From Hymenobacter daecheongensis DSM 21074 (GTDB taxonomy: Bacteria; Bacteroidota; Bacteroidia; Cytophagales; Hymenobacteraceae): DNA of 64,000 bases. The stretch spans positions 1 through 64,000 of the forward strand of contig NZ_FQYN01000010.1 in the NCBI RefSeq assembly GCF_900141805.1, given 5' to 3'. The position numbers and the translations under genes are program-made. This document shows positions 36,900 through 44,071 of the stretch, piece by piece (position 1 is the stretch's first letter; each line of letters opens with the position of its first letter). Under the pieces are notes generated by a model. That model did not search any database. It saw only the letters and a program-made list of their open reading frames with translations, and was not told the origin of the DNA.

Positions 36900-37625
36900 A
36901 TGCCCCAAGTCCTCACCGCGCCGCCGGCCACCCGCCGCCCTGCCGCCAGTCTGCTCCGCCCGCGCCGGTTTCTGTGGCTCACCGCCGCACTGCTGCCGCT
37001 GTGCGCACTGCTCATGCTGCTCCTGGATCAGCCCCTGGCCCGCTTCTGCCACGCGCAGCTACGGGCCGCGGAGCCGTTTTTCAGCGCCTTCACCGCCGCT
37101 ACGGATAGGGCCTACGAAGTCGGGATGAAGACGCGTCTGCTGCACCTGCCGGCGCTGCTGCTCACGCTGGGGCTGCTCTACGCCGTGGGGCGCTGGCGGC
37201 TGAATCAGCCCCGGGCGGCCGTGTTTCTGGTGGTGCTGCTCACGCACCTGGCCAGCGTCGGCACTTCCAACGTGCTCAAGGGCGTGGTGCGCCGGCTGCG
37301 GCCGGAAGTGCTTTTCAGTACCGGCTACCCCGATCTGGGCTTTCGCTACCTCCACGCCGCACACGCCGATTCTTTTCCCAGCACCCACACCGCCACGTAT
37401 TTCAGCCTGTTTGTGCCGCTGGTGCTGGCGTTTCCGCGCCTGCGCGGGCCGCTGCTGGTTTTGCCCGTGCTTATAGGCCTGGGCCGGCTGGTGATGGGGG
37501 CGCACTACCTGTCCGATGTGCTGTTTTCCGTCTGGCTGGTGGCGGCGTATACGTGCCTGTTTGGCCAGTTGCTGCGGTGGCCCTGGCTCACGGGCGAGGA
37601 AATGCCGGCCGCTTTGGCCAGCTGA
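36900..37625 (+). CDS. PAP2 superfamily phosphatase (inner membrane)
   Basis: 241 residues from the ATG at 36900, 17 bases after the PIG-L stop. The three PAP2 motifs are seen: KGVVRRLRP, PSTHT (PSGH variant) and RLVMGAHYLSD. Five to six hydrophobic segments. Such enzymes remove phosphate from lipid phosphates such as undecaprenyl pyrophosphate or phosphatidic acid at the membrane. A role in recycling the carrier lipid of wall synthesis is possible but not shown by the sequence. It shares little with the two PAP2 genes at 52.4 and 53.5 kb beyond the motifs. Confidence 0.85.
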   Translation: MPQVLTAPPATRRPAASLLRPRRFLWLTAALLPLCALLMLLLDQPLARFCHAQLRAAEPFFSAFTAATDRAYEVGMKTRLLHLPALLLTLGLLYAVGRWRLNQPRAAVFLVVLLTHLASVGTSNVLKGVVRRLRPEVLFSTGYPDLGFRYLHAAHADSFPSTHTATYFSLFVPLVLAFPRLRGPLLVLPVLIGLGRLVMGAHYLSDVLFSVWLVAAYTCLFGQLLRWPWLTGEEMPAALAS

Positions 37626-37643
37626 CGGCAGCTGGTATCTTGT
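37613..37643 (+). promoter_or_regulatory. Promoter of the small-peptide/symporter operon
   Basis: TTTG at 37613-37616, a 19-base spacer and TATCTTGT at 37636-37643 match the Bacteroidota consensus closely. Transcription would start near 37650, about 23 bases before the GTG of the small membrane peptide. The -33 element overlaps the end of the PAP2 gene. Confidence 0.55.
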
Positions 37644-37672
37644 CCTTTCTTCCTTAAAAAATCTTCCCGCCC

Positions 37673-37801
37673 GTGCCCGCCCTTCCCGAGTCTGAAAAGC
37701 CCCCGCTGCTGCCCACCTGGCGGGCCTGGTACGCGCTGGTCCTGGCGGTGCTGGCCGCCGAGTTGGTCTTTTTCACGCTGCTAACCCGCTACTTCGCGTG
37801 A
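37673..37801 (+). CDS. Small single-span membrane peptide upstream of a symporter
   Basis: 42 residues from GTG at 37673. A short Pro/Glu-rich, Trp-containing N-terminal part (PESEKPPLLPTWRAW) precedes one strong transmembrane segment (YALVLAVLAAELVFFTLLTR). Its TGA stop overlaps the GTG start of the sodium:solute symporter (37798-37801), a classic sign of translational coupling, and a good promoter lies just upstream. I infer an accessory subunit or assembly factor for the symporter; no named family is recognised. Confidence 0.65.
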   Translation: MPALPESEKPPLLPTWRAWYALVLAVLAAELVFFTLLTRYFA

Positions 37802-39510
37802 GCGGGCTCGATTGGCTGGTGCTGGCCGGCACGCTGCTGTTTATCGTCGGCTACGGCACCTGGCGCACCCGCGGCAGCCGCGACCTGGACGCGTACCTGC
37901 TCGGCAACCGCCAGGCGCGCTGGTGGGGCATCGGGCTGAGCATCATTGCCACCCAGGCCTCAGCCATCACCTTCCTCAGCACCCCCGGCCAGGCTTACGA
38001 CGACGGGATGCGCTTCATTCAGTTCTACTTCGGTTTGCCGCTGGCTATGGTGCTGGTGGCGGCCGTGGCCGTGCCCATCTATCACCGTCTGCGCGTTTTC
38101 ACGGCCTACGAATACCTCGAAACCCGCTTCGACCGCCGCACCCGCACGTTGGCCTCGCTGCTGTTTCTGGTGCAAAGGGGCCTGAGCAATGGCCTCTCCC
38201 TGTATGCGCCCGCGCTGGTGCTGTCGGCCATTCTGGGCTGGAATATCAACCTCACCGTCTGGCTTATTGGTGGGCTTATGATCAGCTACACCGTGGCGGG
38301 CGGCACCCGCGCGGTGGCCGTCACGCAGCAGTGGCAGGTGGGCGTTATTTTCGTCGGAATGGTTACGGCGGGCTATCTGCTGGTGCATTATCTGCCCGAG
38401 AATATCGGCTTCCGCGAGGCCGTACAGGTGGCCGGCTACCACGGCAAAATGAACCTCGTGGATTTCCACTTCGACCCCCAGGACCGCTACAACGTCTGGA
38501 CAGGCCTCACCGGCGGCCTGTTTCTGGCCCTCTCGTATTTCGGCACCGACCAGAGCCAGGTGCAGCGCTACCTTTCGGGCCAAAGCATCACCGAAAGCCG
38601 CCTGGGCTTGCTCATGAACGGCCTAGTGAAGGTGCCCATGCAGTTCGGTATTCTGCTTATCGGGGCGCTGCTGTTCGTGTTCTACCAGTTCAATCAGCCC
38701 CCGCTCACCTTCAACCGCCCGGCCTACCTGCGCGTGGCCCGCAGCACCGAGTTCGGGCCGCGGCTGCGGGCGCTGGAGCAGCGGCAGGCTACCCTGTTCG
38801 AAGTGCAGCGGGCCGCCAATACGGAGTTGCTCGAAGCCCTGCGCCAGCCCGAAAGTGCCGCCGCCACTGCCCAGGTAGCCGCCGCTCACACCCATCTGCA
38901 GGCCACCCAGGCCGCCACCCGCGGCCTGCACGCCCAGGCCCTTACGCTGCTCCGGCAAGCCTCGCCCGCCACGGAGGTGAAGGACACCGACTACGTTTTT
39001 CTCAGCTTCGTGCTGCGCTACATGCCCTCCGGATTGGTGGGCCTGCTCATCGCCGTAGTGCTGAGCGCGGCCATGAGCAGCGCCGCCGCCGGCCTCAACG
39101 CCCTGGCCAGCACCACCGTCATCGACCTCTACAAGCCCCGCCGCCCAGACCGCAGCGGCCTACACTACGTGCGCGTGTCGCGCCTCTCGGCCATTGCATG
39201 GGGGCTGTTGGGCATCGGTTTCGCCACCTTCGCCGCCCGCCTGGAAAATCTGATTCAGGCCGTGAATATCCTGGGCTCATTGTTCTACGGCACCATTCTG
39301 GGGATTTTCGTGGTGGCGTTTTTTATGAAGCGCATCGGCGGGAAGGCCGTTTTTCGGGCTGCCATCGTCACGCAGGCCATCATCTTCGCCCTGTTCTATT
39401 TCACCAGCATTGCCTACCTGTGGTACAACATTCTGGGCTGTTTTCTGGTGATGGGAATCGCCTGGGCCCTGTCCTTGCGAGGAGGCACGACGAAGCAATC
39501 CGTCCTCTGA
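37798..39510 (+). CDS. Sodium:solute symporter (SSS family)
   Basis: 570 residues, GTG start overlapping the small peptide's stop. The SSS core is clear: WWGIGLSIIATQASAITFLSTPGQAYDDG, YEYLETRFDRRTRTLAS, GGTRAVAVTQQWQVG and AMSSAAAGLNALASTTVIDLYKP. A charged helical insert of about 85 residues (about 310-395) interrupts the membrane core. A MurNAc transporter of this family (MurT) is known in Tannerella forsythia, and the nearby wall-sugar genes make an amino sugar a plausible substrate, which is inference. The last 13 residues (LSLRGGTTKQSVL) and the stop are encoded by the left arm of element L1, so the native C terminus was replaced. Confidence 0.9.
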   Translation: MSGLDWLVLAGTLLFIVGYGTWRTRGSRDLDAYLLGNRQARWWGIGLSIIATQASAITFLSTPGQAYDDGMRFIQFYFGLPLAMVLVAAVAVPIYHRLRVFTAYEYLETRFDRRTRTLASLLFLVQRGLSNGLSLYAPALVLSAILGWNINLTVWLIGGLMISYTVAGGTRAVAVTQQWQVGVIFVGMVTAGYLLVHYLPENIGFREAVQVAGYHGKMNLVDFHFDPQDRYNVWTGLTGGLFLALSYFGTDQSQVQRYLSGQSITESRLGLLMNGLVKVPMQFGILLIGALLFVFYQFNQPPLTFNRPAYLRVARSTEFGPRLRALEQRQATLFEVQRAANTELLEALRQPESAAATAQVAAAHTHLQATQAATRGLHAQALTLLRQASPATEVKDTDYVFLSFVLRYMPSGLVGLLIAVVLSAAMSSAAAGLNALASTTVIDLYKPRRPDRSGLHYVRVSRLSAIAWGLLGIGFATFAARLENLIQAVNILGSLFYGTILGIFVVAFFMKRIGGKAVFRAAIVTQAIIFALFYFTSIAYLWYNILGCFLVMGIAWALSLRGGTTKQSVL

Positions 39511-39635
39511 AATGTAAAAAGCTCCTTTTCAGCAGAAAGCCCCGACGTAGCGTGTACGTCAGGGCTTTTTAAGTCAACAGAGCTTTTTACATTTCAGAGG
39601 ACGGATTGCTTCGTCGTGCCTCCTCGCAATGACAG
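39469..39635. repeat. Palindromic element L1, invading the symporter 3' end
   Basis: Arms 39469-39524 and 39580-39635 pair over 56 bases with one mismatch (50 innermost perfect). Inside, 39536-39549 and 39555-39568 form a 14-bp terminator-like stem with one mismatch. The left arm lies in the symporter reading frame; the right arm ends on the base before the DUF2911 stop codon, so the element bridges two convergent genes. Element L2 (49486-49657) is the same family. Confidence 0.92.
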
Positions 39636-40526
39636 TTACTTAGTCAGCTTTTTGGCTTCCAGCATCAGGTCTTCGTTCATTTTCACGTAGTCGGCGTTTT
39701 TGCCTTCCAGGGCCAGCTTCTTCGACTGCTCGGCGGCCGTGGCGGCGCCTTTGTAGTCCTTCATCTTCATCCGGATTTTAGCCTCCGTGTGTACGTTCCA
39801 GAACTTGGGGTCCTTCTCGTTGGCCTTCTGAATCCAGGCCAGCGCCTGTTTCGGGTCCTTGTTGTTGTCGAGGTAATACACGGCGGCGGCGGCATAGTCG
39901 TTCGGGGTAGCCGCGGTGCCTTTGATGACTTTCTCGTCGATTTGGGCCATCACCTTGGCATCTACTTCGGTGCCGATTTTGAACTTCGCGCCGGTCAGTT
40001 CCCACTGCATGTCCACGTTGGCGGTGGCGGGGGTCAGGTCGGAGAAATTGATAGTGAAGGTTTCGGCTTTGTTGCCCAGCTTGTAGGTTTTGGCCGCGAT
40101 GCGCACCACGTCCTGGTCATCCTTGAAGCCGTCTACGTCAGCGCCCTGCTTGGTGCTTTTGTTCAGCACCACCAGCCATTCGGCCTTGTTCGGGATGGTG
40201 TAAATGCCGTATTCGCCGGCTGGCACTTTCTTGCCCTCCAACGTCACGTCGTCGGAGAATTTGATGGTGGTGGTGGCATTAGCGCCCGTGCGCCAGCGCT
40301 TGCCGTAGGCCACCAGTGTCTTGTCGCCGAACACGGCCCGGCCCCGGGCACTAGGGCGCGAGTAGGTGATGGTAACATCGGTGAGGCCTACGCGCTGGGT
40401 AACGGTGCTTTTGGGGCTGGGCTGGGGCGTACTGATCTGCGCCTCGGCGCTCGAAGCCAGCAGCAGGCCGCTCAGGCCCAGCGTAGCGCCCAGGGCGCGG
40501 GAAGTCTTCAGCAAAATCGTCGTCAT
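39636..40526 (-). CDS. Exported DUF2911 protein with TPR-like C terminus
   Basis: 296 residues from the ATG at 40526 (MTTILLKTSRALG), signal peptide ending SSAEAQ. Residues about 30-175 match DUF2911: VTQRVGLTDVTITYSRPSARGRAVFG, PYGKRWRTGANA-type motif and PAGEYGIYTIPNKAEW. The C-terminal 110 residues are helical with a TPR-like repeat (DYAAAAVYYLDNNKDPKQALAWIQKA, then a second helix pair). The domain is common in Bacteroidota periplasmic proteins and has no known activity. The stop codon directly abuts element L1. Confidence 0.85.
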   Translation of the reverse strand: MTTILLKTSRALGATLGLSGLLLASSAEAQISTPQPSPKSTVTQRVGLTDVTITYSRPSARGRAVFGDKTLVAYGKRWRTGANATTTIKFSDDVTLEGKKVPAGEYGIYTIPNKAEWLVVLNKSTKQGADVDGFKDDQDVVRIAAKTYKLGNKAETFTINFSDLTPATANVDMQWELTGAKFKIGTEVDAKVMAQIDEKVIKGTAATPNDYAAAAVYYLDNNKDPKQALAWIQKANEKDPKFWNVHTEAKIRMKMKDYKGAATAAEQSKKLALEGKNADYVKMNEDLMLEAKKLTK

Positions 40527-40566
40527 AAGAAAGGGAAAGGGTGAGGTTAGGTGGGGTAAAAATAGC

Positions 40567-40592
40567 AAACCCCGCGGTGGGGCGCGGGGTTT
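40567..40592 (-). terminator. Terminator hairpin downstream of the ExbD-like gene
   Basis: AAACCCCGC pairs with GCGGGGTTT around an 8-base loop, followed on the minus strand by a run of T within CTATTTTTAC. It separates the ExbD-like gene from the DUF2911 gene. Confidence 0.65.
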
Positions 40593-40617
40593 GGCGGCAG
40601 GAATTAAAAAAGGGCGG

Positions 40618-41286
40618 TTAAAGTAAGGCAGTGTTGTCTCTGGGCCATTCTTTCCGTTCCGCCAAGAGGTTATACCGGTTGATGCCCTGGCGTTGCAACA
40701 GTCCAAGCAGTTCCATTACTGACTTCATCGGCGCATCCTGATCAACCCGCAACATGATATAAGCGGGCTTGCCGAACTCAGCCCGATTTGCCGCCTGTCC
40801 GGCCAGCACGTATTCCGTGAGTTGGTCATTGCCGGAAGTTGCCGAAATACCTGCGGTCATTTGCTGCCGCTGCGCGGTGGAAGCTGACAACCAAGTCGGT
40901 AGCTGTTCAATGCTCAGATTGAGGTACGCCAGTTGCCCAAGCTGCTGCCGCTGCGCCGCTGTGAACCTAACCTGATGGCCGCGAGCTACTTCCAGAATCA
41001 TGGCAGTCTGCACGACTGAGTCGCTGGTCGCAAGGTAAGCCCGACCCTGGGCATCCATGGAAATAATGATGCTATGATTTTCTGGCAGGCGGCCCGGCGT
41101 AGTGAATACTTGGGGCAACTTCAGGTAAGGACCTGGCTCTTCACCCATCAGCTTGGGTTTAGTAGCCATCATATAAAACATAACCAGCAGCAACACTACG
41201 CTCGCCATGATGTCCATACCCTGCGGGCTGCTAAAGCGGCGGGAGCGGAACCAGGTTGGGCGGGGAATGTGAGGTGAGGGCAGCAT
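40618..41286 (-). CDS. ExbD/TolR-like biopolymer transport protein (no ExbB partner nearby)
   Basis: 222 residues from the ATG at 41286 (MLPSPHIPRP); the frame extends upstream only by reading through element F. One N-terminal membrane segment (MDIMASVVLLLVMFYMMA) anchors a periplasmic domain that ends in the ExbD pattern PAYIMLRVDQDAPMKSVMELLGLLQRQGINRYNLL. ExbD works with ExbB to transmit proton-motive force to TonB. The Asp expected in the membrane segment is in the SPQGMDIMAS start. Neither exbB nor a true tonB is adjacent. GC (about 55-58% in samples) is a little lower than the neighbours, hinting at separate ancestry. Confidence 0.7.
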   Translation of the reverse strand: MLPSPHIPRPTWFRSRRFSSPQGMDIMASVVLLLVMFYMMATKPKLMGEEPGPYLKLPQVFTTPGRLPENHSIIISMDAQGRAYLATSDSVVQTAMILEVARGHQVRFTAAQRQQLGQLAYLNLSIEQLPTWLSASTAQRQQMTAGISATSGNDQLTEYVLAGQAANRAEFGKPAYIMLRVDQDAPMKSVMELLGLLQRQGINRYNLLAERKEWPRDNTALL

Positions 41287-41345
41287 AACGATAAAAGCTA
41301 AGTAGTTAAGAAGCTGTTTGCGTTGCTTTTTTAGGCTTTTGAGAC

Positions 41346-41432
41346 GTGTAGAGACGCATAGTTGCGTCTCGTCGGCCGCGCCGGCCCAACGATTGTCGTT
41401 CAACGACGAGACGCAACTATGCGTCTCTACAC
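41346..41432. repeat. Palindromic element F, 29-bp perfect arms
   Basis: Arms 41346-41374 and 41404-41432 are perfect complements. Same family as element E; the inner hairpin GAGACGCA / TGCGTCTC is conserved, and the single arm difference from E is compensated on the opposite arm. It lies in the leader of the ExbD-like gene, downstream of the ABC exporter terminator. Confidence 0.9.
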
Positions 41433-41500
41433 TATACCGTTTTGACACCTCTTCCGCCAACTCAAACAGCTTCTAAGGAAGGTAACGATTAGGAACAAAA

Positions 41501-41528
41501 AAGGGCGAAGCACATTGCTTCGCCCTTT
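41501..41528 (-). terminator. Terminator of the ABC exporter gene
   Basis: AAGGGCGAAGC pairs with GCTTCGCCCTT around a 5-base loop, followed on the minus strand by six T. A strong intrinsic terminator 23 bases after the ABC gene stop. Confidence 0.85.
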
Positions 41529-41550
41529 CCTTGTCATAAAGCTACTAGCC

Positions 41551-43386
41551 CTAGCTCAGCTCAAACTGCAGCTTGAGCAGCTTGGCATAAATGCCGTTGT
41601 CGCTGTTGCTCAGCTCGTCGTGCGTGCCCTGCTCCACGATGCGGCCGCCGTCGATAACCAGGATCTTGTCCACCTTGCGGATGGTGCTCAGGCGGTGGGC
41701 GATGATGATGCTGGTGCGGTTCTGCATCAGCTCGTCCATGGCGCCCTGCACCAGCTTTTCGCTCTCCGAGTCGAGGGCGGAGGTGGCTTCGTCGAGGATC
41801 AGGATGGCGGGGTTTTTCAAGATGGCGCGGGCAATGGCCACGCGCTGGCGCTGGCCGCCGGAGAGCTTCACGCCCCGCTCGCCCACCAGCGTATCCAGGC
41901 CCTCGGGGAAGGTGGAAATGAACTGCCAGGCATTGGCTTTGCGGGCCGCCGCCGTGATTTCCTCGTCGGTCGCGTCGGTCTTGCCATAGGCGATGTTCTC
42001 CCGGATCGAGCCGCCAAACAGCAGCGTTTCCTGGGGCACGATGCCGATGTGGCGGCGCAGCTCGGTGAGGTCGAACTGGCGCACGTCGCGGCCGTCGATG
42101 AGGATTTTGCCGCCGGTCAGCTCATAAAACTGCATCAGTAGCTGCACAATCGTGCTTTTGCCCGCGCCCGAGGGGCCCACCAGCGCAATCTTTTCGCCGG
42201 CCTGAATGTCGAAGGAAATATCCTGGAGCACCGGCAGATCGGGCCGCGTGGGGTAGCTGAATGCCACGTGGCGGTAGTCGATGTCGCCGCGCACCTGCAG
42301 GGGCGCGAGGCTGGCCGGGCGCGGCTGGTGGGTGGGCTCCGAAGGCTCATCCAGAATTTCCAGAATCCGCTCCGATGCGCCCAGCGTGCTTTGCACTTTG
42401 CCGTACAGCTCGCCCAAACCGCCCACCGAGGCCCCGATGAAAATAGTGTAGAGCGCAAATGAGGTCAAATCCCCAATGGTCATCTGGCCCGCCGAAACCA
42501 GCGTGGCCGCCCGCCACAGCACCAGAATGATGCCGCCGAACAGCCCGATAATCACGAACGACACGAAGCCGCCGCGGTAGAGGTTGCTGCGCAGCGCGGC
42601 CTGCACGGTGCGCGTCAGGGAAGTGCCGTAGCGGCGGGTTTCAAACTGCTCGTTGGTGAAAGCCTTCACCGTATTGATGCCCTGCAAGGTCTCCTCCACA
42701 ATGACGTTGGTTTTGGCCAGCTCGTCCTGGGTGGCCTTGGCCAGCACCCGGATTTTGCGCCCAAACACCATCGCCAGCACCACAATGGGCGGGAAGGTGA
42801 GCAGCATAAACAACGACAGCTTCACCGACACGAGCATGATGAACGTGATGCCCACCACCAGCGTCATCACCTGCCGAAACAGCTCGGCCAGGGTGAGCGA
42901 AAACGAGTCCTGAATCATGCCCACATCGGAGGTGATGCGGGAGGTGATGGCCCCGACGCGGTTTTTCTCAAAGTACGGAATCGGCAGGCTCACGAATTTG
43001 GCGTAGAGCGCCTGCCGGATGTCGCGCACCGTAAACTCGCTGACCTGGGTGAAAAACCAGATTCGGCCAAAGGAAAACAAACCCTGAAACAGAATGACCA
43101 CAAACAGGCTGAGGGCAATCTGATTGATGGTGAACGGCATGCCGTTCGGCAGCACAAACGGCCGGCCGTTGGCCGCGTCGGTGAGCTTGCCGATAATCCA
43201 GGGGAAGGCCATGACGGTGGCGCTGGACAAGGCCAGCAGCACCATGCCTACAATAAATTTGCCCCGATACGGCAGCACGTAGCGGAAAATCCGCAGGCCC
43301 TGGCGGAAGCTTTCCTTCGTCAGTTTCTTCTTGGGCACGTCCGGGTCAAGGGTCGTGCCGCTGGTATTCATTCCACTTCTGGCCAT
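41551..43386 (-). CDS. ABC transporter, fused permease and ATPase (MsbA/exporter type)
   Basis: 611 residues, ATG start (an ATG five codons later is possible). Six membrane segments in residues about 40-340 are followed by a nucleotide-binding domain with Walker A GPSGAGKST, Q-loop VPQETLLFGG, signature LSGGQRQRVAIARA, Walker B ILILDEATSALD and the H-loop IIAHRLSTIR. It is a half transporter that would act as a homodimer in the inner membrane, exporting lipids, peptides or drugs; the substrate cannot be told. Preceded on its 5' side by the heptamer-array element H and ended by a strong terminator. Confidence 0.93.
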   Translation of the reverse strand: MARSGMNTSGTTLDPDVPKKKLTKESFRQGLRIFRYVLPYRGKFIVGMVLLALSSATVMAFPWIIGKLTDAANGRPFVLPNGMPFTINQIALSLFVVILFQGLFSFGRIWFFTQVSEFTVRDIRQALYAKFVSLPIPYFEKNRVGAITSRITSDVGMIQDSFSLTLAELFRQVMTLVVGITFIMLVSVKLSLFMLLTFPPIVVLAMVFGRKIRVLAKATQDELAKTNVIVEETLQGINTVKAFTNEQFETRRYGTSLTRTVQAALRSNLYRGGFVSFVIIGLFGGIILVLWRAATLVSAGQMTIGDLTSFALYTIFIGASVGGLGELYGKVQSTLGASERILEILDEPSEPTHQPRPASLAPLQVRGDIDYRHVAFSYPTRPDLPVLQDISFDIQAGEKIALVGPSGAGKSTIVQLLMQFYELTGGKILIDGRDVRQFDLTELRRHIGIVPQETLLFGGSIRENIAYGKTDATDEEITAAARKANAWQFISTFPEGLDTLVGERGVKLSGGQRQRVAIARAILKNPAILILDEATSALDSESEKLVQGAMDELMQNRTSIIIAHRLSTIRKVDKILVIDGGRIVEQGTHDELSNSDNGIYAKLLKLQFELS

Positions 43387-43396
43387 TCGTTTTTGA

Positions 43397-43492
43397 GGAG
43401 CTGGGAGCTAGGAGTCAGGAGCTGGGAGCCGGGAGCAGCAGACAATGAGCCCTTTTGCTCCTAACTCCCAGCTCCTGACTCCTAGCTCCTCC
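43397..43492. repeat. Inverted heptamer array H
   Basis: Left array 43397-43438 is six heptamers of the form GGAGNNN (GGAGCTG, GGAGCTA, GGAGTCA, GGAGCCG, GGAGCAG among them). Right array 43456-43492 is its approximate reverse complement; 43405-43437 pairs with 43456-43488 over 33 bases with three mismatches. The spacer is 17 bases. The element fills the gap between the ABC exporter start and the TonB-like stop, ending one base before the latter. Confidence 0.85.
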
Positions 43493-43493
43493 G

Positions 43494-43976
43494 TTATTCA
43501 AACTTCACTTTCGTCTTCGATTTCTCTACCTGTAAGTTCGTGCTGTTGCCGAACGGCACCGGCAGCTGCACCTGAATGGCCACGGGCTGGCCCTTGCGGG
43601 TGGCGGGCTGCCAGGCCGGCATCAGGGCCAGCACGCGCAGGGCTTCCGCGTCGCACTCGGGGCTGAGGCTGGTGGCTATTGTTGGGTTGGTCACGCGGCC
43701 GTCGGTTTCGATGGTGAAGCGCGTCAGCACGTTGCCCATTACCTTTTTGACGCGCGCGGCCTCCGGATACTTTACCTGCTGCTGAAAAAACGCGCTCAGG
43801 GCCGTGGCACCGCCCGGAAACTGCGGCGGCACGTCGGGGCGGTTGGCGGCGGGGCGGGCCTGGGCCTGCATGCGTCCGGGCTTCAGCACCACGGGCGCTT
43901 TGGCGGGCGTGGGCTGCTGGGCCTGGGCGGCAGCCGCCAGCCCGACGGCCCACAAAAGGAAGAACAGATGTTTCAC
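43494..43976 (-). CDS. TonB C-terminal-domain protein with signal peptide
   Basis: 160 residues from a GTG at 43976 (KHLFFLLWAVGLAAAAQAQ, signal peptide). A GTG 11 codons upstream would leave almost no leader after the -7 element at 44020-44027, so the later start is preferred. The C-terminal 100 residues match the TonB fold: PPQFPGGATALSAFFQQQVKYPEAARVKKVMGNVLTRF and ALRVLALMPAWQPATRKGQPV. The Pro-rich spacer and retained membrane anchor of classical TonB are missing, so it is probably a soluble periplasmic or surface member of this expanded Bacteroidota family rather than the main energy transducer. Confidence 0.8.
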   Translation of the reverse strand: MKHLFFLLWAVGLAAAAQAQQPTPAKAPVVLKPGRMQAQARPAANRPDVPPQFPGGATALSAFFQQQVKYPEAARVKKVMGNVLTRFTIETDGRVTNPTIATSLSPECDAEALRVLALMPAWQPATRKGQPVAIQVQLPVPFGNSTNLQVEKSKTKVKFE

Positions 43977-44019
43977 GGACAAAGAAAAAACGGTGTTGCG
44001 CGGCGGCACTACGAACGCG

Positions 44020-44027
44020 CAAAGGTA
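44020..44027 (-). promoter_or_regulatory. Candidate -7 element for the TonB-like gene
   Basis: On the minus strand TACCTTTG is a perfect TAnnTTTG match, about 43 bases upstream of the GTG at 43976. No TTTG is seen at the expected -33 distance. It lies in the 95-base gap to the upstream symporter gene. Confidence 0.45.
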
Positions 44028-44071
44028 CGCACGGAAACCCGCGCCTACGGCCTTTGTCCTAACAATCAGAT

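Noticed and set aside
41286..41460. N-terminal extension of the ExbD-like gene
   Set aside because: The extra residues are translated from palindromic element F, and similar word strings appear wherever that repeat is read; the ATG at 41286 precedes the membrane segment.
43397..43492. CRISPR array
   Set aside because: The repeated words are 7 bases long without unique spacers and occur as inverted arrays. No Cas gene is in the window.
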